From contig BJOX01000145.1 in assembly GCA_009731375.1 (NCBI GenBank), positions 765,306 to 829,305 on the forward strand: 64,000 bases of DNA, read 5' to 3'. Below the pieces are notes generated by a model. It made no database searches. It worked only from the letters and a program-made list of their open reading frames with translations, and was not told the DNA's origin. Positions 1-41,694 of this stretch are shown piece after piece. This DNA is from Paulinella micropora. Lineage: Eukaryota > Cercozoa > Imbricatea > Euglyphida. Numbering within the stretch: position 1 is the stretch's first letter; the number at the start of each line of letters is the position of its first letter. The position numbers were made by a program, and so were the translations under genes.

Positions 1-780
<780 letters not shown>

Positions 781-895
781 TGGCAGCCGGGCTTCTTGGC
801 CGAGCCGTGCTGCGGGCGGGCGGACAGGAGATATGATGGTGATGATGACAGTGATGATGACGATGGTGATGATAGTGATGGTGGTGATGATGTGT

Positions 896-30494
<29,599 letters not shown>

Positions 30495-30722
30495 CGGCGT
30501 GGCCGCCCGATTACCGCCCTTGGCTGCCCACACGCAACACGCACACACGTACATCCACCACAATCCAACCGCGTTTCCCATCAAAGTTTGCGGAAAGTTT
30601 GGCCCGGTTCCTGGCAAGGTCGGCATGTGGTGCTGGCGCGCGCTTTGGGCTGCTGCTGCTGCTGACCTGTTCTGAGTTGCCTGCGATGTGACATCAAACG
30701 CAGCCCACAAGTGCTCTCCCAA

Positions 30723-30825
30723 ATAGAATAGGAGTCTAGCAAAATTAACACAAAAATTGATTGAAATATTTAACGAGTCGAATAGAAAATATTGAAAAAG
30801 GGATGCATCTAAGACAGCTTGAAAG

Positions 30826-30900
<75 letters not shown>

Positions 30901-30981
30901 GTAAGTAAGTAAGTAAATAAATAAATAAATACATAAATAAATAAATAAATAAATAAGTAAATAAATAAAATAAATAGATAA

Positions 30982-31048
<67 letters not shown>

Positions 31049-31102
31049 ATATGATAACCTAATATTGTTCGAACAAAATAATTTTGTTGCTGTTGTTGTT
31101 GC

Positions 31103-31147
<45 letters not shown>

Positions 31148-31150
31148 AAA
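30723..31150. repeat. (AAAT)n and (GTT)n 5' of GCS1
   Basis: AAAT array 30826-31052 and GTT array 31084-31147. The GCS1 promoter must lie in or beyond 30500-30820 (minus strand). No clear core promoter element stands out. Confidence 0.85.
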
Positions 31151-31699
31151 AATGAGCTAAGGTTGCACCCTTTCCTTGTACTATGTTCAAAAAAATATTT
31201 ATTTTCGAAAAACGTATACATTCAGATCAAGGAAGTCTTGGGATTTTTGACAAGACTTGTGCGTTTAATCATTGTGTCAGGCTGAGAACTCTGGTATGGT
31301 GCAAAGGTCCTCGTATAGGCTTATTTCTGTTTCGACCTTTCTATCACACTCTCATCTCGCTCTGTTTTCTTAGTCCTTCAATTTATTGTGTCACCAGGAA
31401 GATCTGCATTGAATCCAAAGGATAGTTTCGTGAAAAGCATGGTCGCAGTGAGTGAATCTGTCATCCAGTCTCTCCATCTCGTACTCTCTGTTCTTATTTC
31501 TCTTCACAAGCACATACACTAGCACCATACACAGATACACCAAACAAACTAAATAATACACGTATCCAAAAGCATAGTCTTAATACTTACACAGACACAT
31601 ACACAAACACAGACAAGTACTCAAGACACACGCACGAACGCACGGACACACACAGAACTCACAGATCACACAAACACACACACACACACACACACACAC

Positions 31700-31741
<42 letters not shown>

Positions 31742-31758
31742 ACACACACACACACACG

Positions 31759-31789
<31 letters not shown>

Positions 31790-32585
31790 TCCATACAGAT
31801 ATGTAACACACAAAACACGCAATTTTTAGAAAGAGGAAAGTATGAAGATTGAAATATTTCAATCTGATTGAAATATTTCAATCTTCATACTTTCCTCTTT
31901 TTCTATCTTTAAAGATTTCTCTTTACAAAATTTGAACAAGAACGCCAAGAACATACCCTCTGGCTGAGAAATTGCAACAGTAGTAATAGTAGTTTAATAG
32001 GAAACCAGTTCCCTTTACAGAAACTATATCCCTATAGACAAGCCAGAAGCAGGACTACTGGAAATGACTCACGAACTACGGAATAGCAAACTTTACGAGT
32101 ATTCAATGGGCTAGGGCGCCACTTTCTTAAAGTCCGCCTCAACCTTCCCGAAAATGTTTCAAACCAGCAGCGCTTTACAGAGATTATTCTCTCAATACAG
32201 AGCTCAGCTGCCTATTACACGCTCTTCAATGCAGTTCACTCGTTGGATATCGAGCGCATGCATGGTTAAAATTTTTGTTATGAACAATAGATCCAACAAT
32301 CTGTCATTTTCTTCGGATTAAAGAGGACTTCTCGGCCATGCATGCGCGGCTTTTGGTTTCGAGTCAGTGATACTTGCGACACATGAGGCATCAACAGAAC
32401 TAGTAACAGAATGCACGCATCAAAGCTGATGATCGTGTCTTTTGTGTAAGATGATGCGATCTCCAATCTATAGCTGCAGGAGCTACTGGGACATCTCATA
32501 TGCGGACTCGACTGTTCTAACATGCCTGCCGTTACTTTCTAGCTGCAACTATGTAAAACTTATGCTGACGCATGTTATGTATATA
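31151..32585. other. Mostly unique AT-rich intergenic sequence with an (AC)n tract
   Basis: Apart from (AC)n at 31640-31790 and the palindrome at 31830-31900, this is non-repetitive sequence with no convincing coding segment on either strand. Confidence 0.6.
31830..31900. repeat. Perfect 34-bp-arm palindrome with 3-nt spacer
   Basis: Left arm 31830-31863 is the exact reverse complement of right arm 31867-31900; the spacer is CTG. Each arm also contains the shorter palindrome TTGAAATATTTCAA, so arms can pair internally too. Confidence 0.95.
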
Positions 32586-32602
32586 TATGTATGTATACTT
32601 AC

Positions 32603-32685
<83 letters not shown>

Positions 32686-32705
32686 CTTATTTATTTATTA
32701 TTCAT

Positions 32706-32780
<75 letters not shown>

Positions 32781-32828
32781 TTATTTATTTATTTACGTAT
32801 TTACGTATTTACTTATTTACTTATCTAT

Positions 32829-32899
<71 letters not shown>

Positions 32900-32999
32900 C
32901 TTATTTATTCATTTATTTATTTATTATTTATTTATTTATTTATTTATTTAGTTATTTAGTTATTTAGTTATTTAGTTACTTAGTTACTTACTTACTTAC

Positions 33000-33042
<43 letters not shown>

Positions 33043-33059
33043 TTTTCTTGTTTACTTGT

Positions 33060-33098
<39 letters not shown>

Positions 33099-33120
33099 TT
33101 AATTTATTTATTTATTTATT
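32586..33120. repeat. (TTTA)n array
   Basis: Over 500 bp of TTTA with occasional TTAC and TTAG units. The encoded Tyr/Leu/Phe/Ile frames are artefacts. Confidence 0.95.
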
Positions 33121-33489
33121 TTGTACAGTAGCAAGGTTTAATAGAGAAAGATGAACAACATTAAGAAGAGCGTAATTCATACGAATTCTGGTCCCGGGGA
33201 ACAACAGAGCAAGCTTATAAGGAAGACTGGAACTACGCTCCTTGAATAGAAAGAGAAAAGAGATAGGCAGAGAGAAAAAATGAAATAGATACATAATAAC
33301 AGAAACAACAATTACACATATCAACAGAAACAACAAAAGTACAAAATGGCAAACACAAACACACATAACAACAGAAACAACAAATACAAATAACAGCAAA
33401 CACAAACACATAAGCGCAAAGCAGGACAGAGGCGAGGGAGCCAGTACTTTTTTTTTTTTTTTTTTTCAAGCTTCTTCACAGTTGCCATT
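33121..33489. other. Short unique A-rich segment, no gene recognised
   Basis: A-rich sequence with imperfect ACAACAGAAACAACAAA repeats (33295-33400) and a T17 run at 33449. No coding feature found. Confidence 0.5.
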
Positions 33490-33621
33490 ATATATGTATG
33501 TACGTATGTGTATGTATGTATGTATGTGTATGTATGTATGTATGTAGATATGTATGTATGTATGTATGTATGCATGCATGCATGCATGTATGTATGTATG
33601 TATGTATGTATGTATATGTAC

Positions 33622-33652
<31 letters not shown>

Positions 33653-33948
33653 TGTATGCATGTATGCATGTATGTCTGTCTGTCTGTCTGTCTGTTTGTA
33701 GGCAGGTAGGTAGGCAGGCAAGTAGGTAGGTAGGTAGGTAGGCAGGCAAGTAGGTAGGTAGGTAGGTAGGTTGGTACATGCATGCATGCATGCATGCATG
33801 TATGTATGTATGTATGTATGTATGCATGCATGCATGCACGCGTGCATGTATGTAAGCATGTATGTATGTATGTATGTATGTATGTATGTATGTATGTATG
33901 CATATATGTATGAATGAATGTATGTACGTATGTATGTATGCATGTATG

Positions 33949-33979
<31 letters not shown>

Positions 33980-35102
33980 GTAAGTAAGTAAGTAAGTAAG
34001 TATGTATGTATGATTGTATGATTGTATGTATGTATGTATGTATGTATGTATGTATGTTACATAACAATACATAACAATACATAACAATACATAACAATAC
34101 ATAACAATACATAACAATACATAACATGCATGCATACATACATACATACATACATACATACATACATACACACGTACATACATACATACATACATACATA
34201 CATGCATACATACATACATACATGCATGCATACATACATACATTTGTTATGAATGTTACGTATTGATATGTCTTGTTATGTATTGTTGCGTATTGTATTT
34301 ATTGTTAGTATTGTTACGTATTGTTACGTGTTACGTATTGTTATGTATTGCTATGCATTGTTATGCATTGTTATGTATTGTTATGTATTGTTATGTATTG
34401 TTATGTGTTGTTATGTATTGTATTGCATTGTATTGTATTGTATTGTATTGTATTGTATTGTGTTGTATTGTATTGTGTATGTGTTTTGATGTGTTGTGAT
34501 GTGATGTGTTGTGATGTGTTGTGATGTTGTGATGTGTTGTGATGTGATGTGATGTGTAGTGATGTGTTGTGATGTGTAGTGATGTGTTGTGATGTGTAGT
34601 GATGTGTAGTGATGTGTTGTGATGTGATGTGATGTGATGTATTGTGATGTATTGTGATTATTGTGATGTATTGTTATGCACTGTTCTGTCCTGTTCTGTT
34701 CTGTCGTTCTGTCCTGTTCTCTTTTCTGTTCTCTGTTCTCTGTTCTGTTCTGTTCTGTTGTGTCATGTTATGTTATGTTGTATGTTGTGTATTTTGTGTA
34801 TTTTGTATTTTTTGCACTAAAGGCCCACACACGCACACACACATACATACAAACATACATATATACATATATACATAAATACATACATACATACATACAT
34901 ACACATACATACATACATACATACAAACATACAAACATACATACATACATACATACATACATACATACAGACAGACAGACAGACATGCAGACATACATAC
35001 ATATATGCATACATACATACATACATACATACATGCATACATACATACATGCATACATACATACATGCATACATAAGTACATACATTACATACATACATA
35101 CA

Positions 35103-35133
<31 letters not shown>

Positions 35134-35155
35134 CATACACATACATACATACAGA
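33490..35155. repeat. (GTAT)n, (GTAG)n, (CATAACAATA)n, (TTATG)n, (GTGAT)n, (CATA)n
   Basis: GTAT arrays to 34055, ACAATACATA decamers 34062-34125, CATA 34130-34240, ATTGTTATGT decamers 34265-34410, ATTGT pentamers to 34470, GTGATGT units 34490-34670, CTGTT units 34680-34770 and CATA 34830-35150. It lies directly upstream of the carrier gene. Confidence 0.9.
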
Positions 35156-35219
35156 GTCCAATTTATGTCTTGTTCTCTCTGTTCTGGTCGCAGATGTAGC
35201 GGCGGTCAGTGTGGCGCAT

Positions 35220-36224
35220 ATGGTCAGTTCGACCACCAAGTCTGTTGTCTCCTCCTCGTCGCCGTCCGCTTGCCCCTCGCCAAGCGCCGCCGGCCCGTCC
35301 TACTCCACGGCTCAGTGGTGGGCTGGCGCTGGTGCGGGGGTCATTACGCGCTGCTGTGTGGCGCCTTTAGATGTGATAAAGATCCGCCTGCAAGTGGGCA
35401 ATCGCGGCGACACGCCGTACCGGGGCATGGTGACGGCCTGTCGCATCATTCTGCGCCAGGAAGGCCTGCGGGCATTCTGGAAGGGCAATCTGGCGGGCGT
35501 GCTCATGTCGGCGCCTCACACCTCCATCACCATGCGCGCCTTCCACCGCGCACACCAAAGCCTCCACCCCCACCTGCACCCGCCCGTCTGCAACTTCGCC
35601 TGTGGCGCCATCGCAGGTGTGACGGCCACGGTGCTGACGTACCCAATGGACCTGATCCGCACCACCCTGGCCGTGCAGCGACAACAACGCGTCTACAGCT
35701 CGATCACGGCGAGCGCCCTGGGCATCTTGCAGGAGTTCGGCCCGCGCGGACTGTATCGGGGCATGTGTACACAGATCCTTGGCATCATGCCCAGTATGGG
35801 GCTGCAGTTCGCTCTCTTCGGTTGGTTCAAGGAGCTCTTTGCCAGCTTGGAGCAGGGGGCGACCAGGCCCGCCAGCCACACCAGTCCTCTGATCTCCCCC
35901 GCGCTGCCCGTCTCTCCCAAGGCACTGGCGGGCTTCCTGGCCGGCATGAGCTCCAAAACCTTGGCTATGCCGTTCGAGGTGGTAAAGAAGCGCCTACAGA
36001 CGAGCCACTTCGCCTGGTCGCCGCTTGCCCCCGCGCCGCGCTACCGGGGGATCATGCACTGTGTCCGCACGGTCTACGCCACAGAGGGCGTCACTGCGTT
36101 CTGGCGAGGCACCATCCCCAACATCCTCAAGGCGGGACTGTCCAGCGCCACCACATTCGTGGCGTTCGAACTCATCTTCACCACCATGACTGCCCGACAC
36201 GGCGAATATCGCAGCAGCACGTAG
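35220..36224 (+). CDS. Mitochondrial carrier, thiamine pyrophosphate carrier type (SLC25A19/TPC1-like)
   Basis: 334 residues, the usual length for a mitochondrial carrier. Three repeats each carry the Px[DE]xx[KR] signature: PLDVIK (about 49-54), PMDLIR (142-147) and PFEVVK (251-256), each followed by a G-rich matrix-helix element (YRGM, GLYRG, RYRGI). Six amphipathic membrane segments follow the family layout. Sequence such as GVITRCCVAPLDVIKIRLQV, YPMDLIRT and FKELF resembles the thiamine pyrophosphate carrier branch, which imports the cofactor into the matrix (family knowledge). I chose the ATG at 35220 because upstream in-frame residues are CATA-repeat translation. A pyrimidine-rich tract ending CGCAG at 35193 could be a 3' splice site for an unseen 5' exon. 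No intron interrupts the coding part. Substrate is inferred from similarity only. Confidence 0.88.
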   Translation: MVSSTTKSVVSSSSPSACPSPSAAGPSYSTAQWWAGAGAGVITRCCVAPLDVIKIRLQVGNRGDTPYRGMVTACRIILRQEGLRAFWKGNLAGVLMSAPHTSITMRAFHRAHQSLHPHLHPPVCNFACGAIAGVTATVLTYPMDLIRTTLAVQRQQRVYSSITASALGILQEFGPRGLYRGMCTQILGIMPSMGLQFALFGWFKELFASLEQGATRPASHTSPLISPALPVSPKALAGFLAGMSSKTLAMPFEVVKKRLQTSHFAWSPLAPAPRYRGIMHCVRTVYATEGVTAFWRGTIPNILKAGLSSATTFVAFELIFTTMTARHGEYRSST

Positions 36225-37657
36225 CCGCTGAGCACGTGTGCGTGGTGTGGACCACCCCGGCGGCATATGACTGCGTTAAGAACGGGCTAATATGCCTGGT
36301 TGGACACACGGGTCAATCTTGCACGACTGATTCGATGCATGACTTAATTTCTCACGCTTTGTCACGGTAGTAAAGTCAGAACCATATTAACTGGCATCCT
36401 TGACATATTTACGTGGCAAGAAGCGTCATACATTGAAACATCCTATCTATCGGTAAGCTTAGTTTTGAAAGCGTGGAGTCGAAATCATGATATTAATAGT
36501 GTCAGTGACCTGGATCTTTGGTGTTACTATGACGACATGACCATCATTCAGTTCATGAGGCGACTATGAAAAAGTACTATGATTATTGATACTACGCCGG
36601 GTATTATTAATAATACACTGTATTTAATATCATCTAATCATAGTAACTTGAATATTTGATCATTCATATTAACTTTAAGATGATATTCAACTAATATTAA
36701 TATACTACAATGCTTCCCACTTATTTCTCAATAGTACAAGTGGCAAGTATTGTAATTTATTAAACTTGAAGACGGTGTCACCTTGCGTAAAAATCCGGGG
36801 CTACGATAGTATTAATATACCCTCGCGATTACTTAGTCAGGGACCCTAGGTGACCTGTTGGATATAGGTGGGTGAGGAGGGAGTGAAGTGTGGAGGTAGG
36901 AGAGTGATTTGTTGCTTGAAATTTTCGACGAAATTGGAATCGCCAAAAATGAACAAATGAAACGTCTGGTTGACGTCACTCTATCTCCTTTTGTCTTGGC
37001 CTATCTTCCCACTAACTAGCCTCCCTACCCCCTGCAAATTGGCTGCAATGGAGGCCCGGGCTGACTATGAGCTAGTTTGCACAATCAGACTTTGGTGCAC
37101 AGCACTCGTTTTCTGTTTTCTGTCTGTCTATGTCTGCTCTCTACTCCCTTGGGCACTTTGGATGCTTGGAAGTGGGCACGAAATGACAGAACAATTGAGT
37201 GTTGTTGGAAGACAAAATTGATTGTCTGTGCAGTCTGTTTCGGATGATGGATAGAGGGTATGACGTGGTTTGTAGGTGTGTGTGTGGGAGTTCGTTACTG
37301 TCGTATACGTTTGCTCCCCTTGCCACCCAACCACCTACACACTACCCTTCTCTCCTATCTCTCTGTTATGTCCTCACACTGTGTGTATGATTGGTTGTAT
37401 TGTGCGGGAGGAGGAGATAGTGGGTGGGTGTGTATAGGTGTCAACAGGGATTGAGTCGTACGTGTCTGTTTGCCACACGTTCCTGCCTTGAAATAAGCAG
37501 AAAATGAGCAAATAGGAACAGAGCACACGTCCTCTCCTCCCCGTATTCCTCGATCTATCTTGTGCAGTGGATCCTTTCTCCTTATTTATACGTTGCAAAG
37601 AATAGGGATAGCGAAGTGTCAAACTTGGCGTAAAAGAAAAACAGGTATGGGATTCCA
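36225..37657. other. Unique AT-rich intergenic sequence, no gene recognised
   Basis: No repeat array and no convincing coding segment. Short open frames (for example 36970-37221) have no recognisable domain. Confidence 0.5.
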
Positions 37658-38092
37658 CTTTTGCCGGTTCGATGTCAAAAGAATATATTTGACTATTGAT
37701 GCCTATCCTTTTACTCAACCAAATTCAACAACTTCGCCAGTAACCCAATCTTCTTCACTTATATAAATAAAGATCAAAGATGGTGGGAAAATGTGGAGAC
37801 TAGCGAAGCCCAAAAACAACCAAGGCAAACACCAGCCAATTCCCGTTGTCCGGTCTAACGATAATATATTTTGACCTAAAAAGGGTAACTGACCTTTTTA
37901 GTAATATTATCATTATCCGGTTAACAGTCACCGTGAGTGTTATTAATAGGAACATTCTCTTATTGTGTCTGGACCGACACGGGGTATTAATAAAGTAGCA
38001 CATATTTACCTATCTGCGCCTACAGTTGAATTTGGTTGAGTAAAAGGATAGGCATCAATAAATACATTCTTTTGACATCGAACCGGCAAAAG
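37658..38092. repeat. Inverted repeat, arms of about 70 bp, about 295-bp loop
   Basis: Left arm 37658-37729 and right arm 38025-38092 are reverse complements, differing by a 4-base indel and about one substitution. The loop is unique AT-rich DNA. It resembles a MITE or fold-back element. No target duplication is evident at the outer edges. Confidence 0.85.
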
Positions 38093-38221
38093 ACGCCCCG
38101 AGTTCCGGTCGCCGTTTGGAGAAGTCGCGAGGGTTTTCTTCCAACGCTTCCCCCCAAGCAAAGGCCGGGGGAAAAGGGATTGTCGGCCGGCCCGCACAAT
38201 TCATAGCTGAGTGGCATTAAG

Positions 38222-38438
38222 TGTGGACATCACCCCCCGAATTATCCGGTAAAAAACTTATTTATAGATTTCGTCTGGCCGGACACGTCTGAAATGCCAA
38301 TTTGATCCTGGTCTTTTGGCGGCTTTTTGTCTTTGCGTCACTGAGCTAATATAACGAGACATCATTCTCTTTTTGAGGACTGTGTTTGGTTATATTACCG
38401 ACTTACTCTTCCATTGAGCTATCGTTGGGGATAGTACA
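38222..38438 (+). repeat. 5' LTR (217 bp)
   Basis: Starts TGTGGACATCACC and ends GGGATAGTACA. It matches the 3' LTR at 48294-48512 with three substitutions and one 2-base indel. A TTATTTATAGA TATA-like motif lies near 38258. Confidence 0.95.
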
Positions 38439-38440
38439 TT

Positions 38441-38458
38441 TGGAGTCCATATCTAAAG
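38441..38458 (+). promoter_or_regulatory. Candidate primer-binding site
   Basis: TGGAGTCCATATCTAA begins two bases after the 5' LTR, and the TGG start fits a tRNA 3'-CCA end. I do not recognise the matching tRNA. Confidence 0.45.
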
Positions 38459-38471
38459 GCTGATTTCTTTT

Positions 38472-38540
38472 CTGATCTGTCGTCCAGACATCAGATAAGC
38501 ACAAATTTATTTTTCGCTGATCTGTCGCACAGACATCAGA
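38472..38540 (+). repeat. Duplicated 24-nt leader motif
   Basis: CTGATCTGTCG..CAGACATCAGA occurs at 38472-38495 and again at 38517-38540, differing at two bases. Each can form a small TCTG/CAGA stem. It lies in the element's leader, where packaging or dimerisation signals are usual; the role is inferred. Confidence 0.6.
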
Positions 38541-39067
38541 CGAAAACAAACACTCCTACTCATCCTCAAACAAAAAACTTACAAACAAGCAATCAATTTG
38601 TCACAAGCTGGCATAACCTTTAGCCCTTGTGCACATTTGGCTTCTGTGTGCTCTTCTACAAGACACCAGACCACACCTACTCCACTCCCTCTTGCTGCTT
38701 GCATAAAGCCAAGTAGGACAAGTGCGAAACAAACATCAGACAAACACACAGACAGAGGAAAAACGAGCAAAGCACTCCCACTCTCTGTTCTGAACCATTT
38801 TCCTTGCATTTTCTCTGCAGAAACCAGAGGAGATTACACATCTCTCACACAAGAGCAAGACAAATATCGAAGCACTGTCCGACGACAGACTGACTTCTAC
38901 AAAACAGCTCTTTTGACCAAACTATCGTTATCTCTGTGTAGGGCCTGACGCCCCATAACTATTTCAACAGAGAAAAGGAAGAAGGAGAAGAAGGTTGCAT
39001 AGAGTGATAAGAATAACAGAGGAAAAAAAGAAGAAAAAAAAAGCAGACGTGACTCTCATAACATAAG

Positions 39068-41690
39068 ATGGAAGACGAGAATGAGCAGGCTGGTGTGACA
39101 CCAACTGATTATGGTCCTAGTGAGGGAGGAGAGGAGCAGGAGACTCAGTACTCAGAAGAGAGGGGGGATAGAGATGGAGAGGAGAGAGAGGAGTATACGT
39201 ATACAGCCGATGTAGAGTCGACAGGGGGGGGTAATGCACAAGAAGCGAGTGCAGGTCAGACTGGAGGATCTCCATTGACAGAGGCAGAGAGAGAGATGGA
39301 GGATGTTGGCCAGAATATCCCAAATACATGGGAACAGTTGGCTACATATGATGATGAAGAGTCCTTCTTCCTTAACTACCCAACCTATTATAAAACACAC
39401 ATCTACATTCCTTACGAGAAAAGGAATAGACCAGGACAAGGTCAAAGCAACCTCCTGATCGAAATTCCCGGCCTTGCGAAGCCTCTCTTCAACAAAGTGA
39501 GGTTTGAGCACGAAAGAGTGCCATTGCAGGATATCAAGTATGGCGACACTCTTACACTGTGCGACATATACGACATATCTGCAACACTCTACGCTGCTGT
39601 GCTCGTTGCGGAATTTTATGAACGCACAAACATACAGTGGAAAAATAAACGCACAACTGCAGCATGGCTGTCTGTCTGTGGTGTCCCCACTGATATCAAG
39701 AATCTAGAAAGAAAGTTCGAAGGTAGAAACCAAAGTGGCATTGAGTTTGCCCTTGAGGCTTTTGTAACTGCCTTCACACGGGCTTACAACGAAATGTACA
39801 AAGCACTGAAAGACAACACAAGGCAACATCCTGTTTACGAGGAGGTTGACCAGTCTTGTCAGGTGCTTGAACGCCTCACACAACTCCATAAGGGCCTCTT
39901 TGAGGGGAAGGAGCAAAAACCAACATGGAAACAATGGGCCCACACGAAGAATCACACTCTCATTAAAGGCCCTCTCACAACAATCCCAAATAATAACAGA
40001 GCTGATAAGTCTTCCATGAGAGAAAAGGCACACTTCCTCTCTAGTGCCACAGGGCTTGCACAGTTCGTGACTCATCTAGCACGACAGGTGAAAGAAGAAG
40101 AGACGAGACAGAAAGAGGAGAAGGAGCAGAAGGAGAAGATAGCTGTGGCAATGGCAGTAGCACGGGTGGCTCCACAGCCAACGGCTCCACCTACCACATC
40201 TAACCCAGCTCCCAAGAAAGCAGGAGGAGGACCCACAGGAGGAGGACCCCAAGGGGGAGGGACAGTAATTAACTTGACTGACTCCCAGAAGAAAAAGCAG
40301 GCGCTGCAGGCAGCCCTAGCTAAAATCAAAATTGGGGGAGGGGGCCTTAAGCTCTATGCTATCACTGCCAATGAGGCTGACACAGAGAAGACCCTCATGA
40401 CTAAGCTCAATGAGATGGACAGATGCTTCCAGCAAAACCAGTGTGAGGTGGAGCAGGAGTATGAAGTCCTAGAACATCTCTGTGATCGATCCCTCCTTGG
40501 AGCTGGTTTTGATCGTATAACTTACGAGAAGTACAGAGGAGAGGAGGAGCTAGCAAGGAAAGGTGGACATGCAGAGATGAGTTGTACTCTGGCCATTGCT
40601 GCCCTCATTCGATACTTTAAGGCAAGTGGATACCAACACTTGTGCACTGGCACATTGATTGGGTTTGAAATTTTCGACTTAGTATCGGAGCAGTTGCAGT
40701 CTGTCACTCAGCTTGCATCTGTCTTAACAAATGTGGGCACCCAGTACACTCTCTTTTATAACCACAAAGCAACTCCTATATTTCCTCAGTGCTTTGCACG
40801 TCTACAACAAAAATAAGCTCACACTGCTCATGCAAGACTGCAAAACCTTCGACAAGGTAAAGCACTTGAACTTTTTGGAGATGAGCTTCTTTGAGGCCAC
40901 GACTAAGGCCGTGAGCCCAAAAATGTTGTGGACCGAAGTAATGACCGCTTGTCAGAGGCTCGACAGCCAGACAGCATCCTTGATCGGTTCTGCATCGGCT
41001 TCTGCTCAACCGCAAGCCGCACATACGCAACGATCTCTAGGAAAGCGACCAAGAGAGAACAGTCGTGAAGCTAACACACCTTGTATTCGTTGGTGGGCAC
41101 GGGCACAATGCTTCAAACACACAAATAAGAAATGCCCGTACAACCACGATGTCGAGGACACCCGCATCCGAAACACACTCCTCAAGAACGTACGGTCGGA
41201 CGAAACCAACACCGTCGCCGTTCTGCGCCGACTGCGCAAGGATCAGGGGTGGAAATTACAGGATGTCGCGGACCATGACCACGAACTAGCTGACGCGATC
41301 AATTCTCTTTTCGCTAGAGATGATCAGAAGACGGCAGCCATAGAAGCCGCAAGTAGAGGAAGAGGTGGAACACGAGGAAGAGGAGGAGGGAGAGGAATCA
41401 ATCGAGGAGGAGGAGCCCCTTTCGCACGAGGCACATACACTCGCGGGGGGGAGAGAGGATTTGTGAGAAGAGGAGGAGGAAGAGGTGTATTTCAAGGTAG
41501 AGGAGGAGGAAGATGGGTTGGCCGAGGTGGATACGGCAGCGCAGAGCGCCCGTACCACAGAGATGGGGGCTGGGCAGACGGCTCGAGCTCAAGCTCGAGT
41601 TCCTCAGCACCACAGGCCTATGCGACATCAGGCGCAACCACTACCGACACTGATGCCGACTCAGGTAACAGATTTGAGGTAGTCCAATGA
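39068..41690 (+). CDS. gag: Gag-like polyprotein region with a frameshift near 40.81 kb
   Basis: Opens at ATG 39068 and runs 582 codons: an acidic N-terminus, a long helical middle part and a Lys/Glu-rich segment near residues 335-355. The frame stops at 40814-40816 but continues one base over at an A-rich run (CAACAAAAATAAGC), so either a +1 shift or a lost base joins it to the second part. That part has a C-x8-C-x6-C-x3-H zinc-finger-like motif (about 41081-41138) and a striking RGG-rich tail (about 41350-41560), both fitting RNA binding by gag. It ends QNRFEVVQ-like then TGA at 41688-41690. Confidence 0.8.
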
Positions 41691-41694
41691 CTAG
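41688..41694 (+). promoter_or_regulatory. Candidate readthrough stop, UGA-CUA-G
   Basis: Gag ends with TGA followed by CTAG, and pol is open in the same frame from 41691. UGA-CUA(G) is a well-documented leaky stop context. It would give gag alone plus a gag-pol fusion. Confidence 0.65.

Larger units (their letters stand above)
38439..39067 (+). other. Untranslated leader of the retrotransposon
   Basis: 629 bp from the LTR end to the gag ATG. It contains the PBS candidate and the duplicated 24-nt motif, and ends in an A/G-rich stretch (38965-39055). A 116-codon open frame here has no recognisable domain and is probably chance. Confidence 0.65.

Noticed and set aside
34676-36370. 564-codon frame overlapping the carrier gene
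   Set aside because: Out-of-frame shadow; the carrier signatures are all in the 35220 frame.
38598-38948. 116-codon frame in the retrotransposon leader as a real gene
   Set aside because: No domain, biased composition, and it lies in the region expected to be untranslated.
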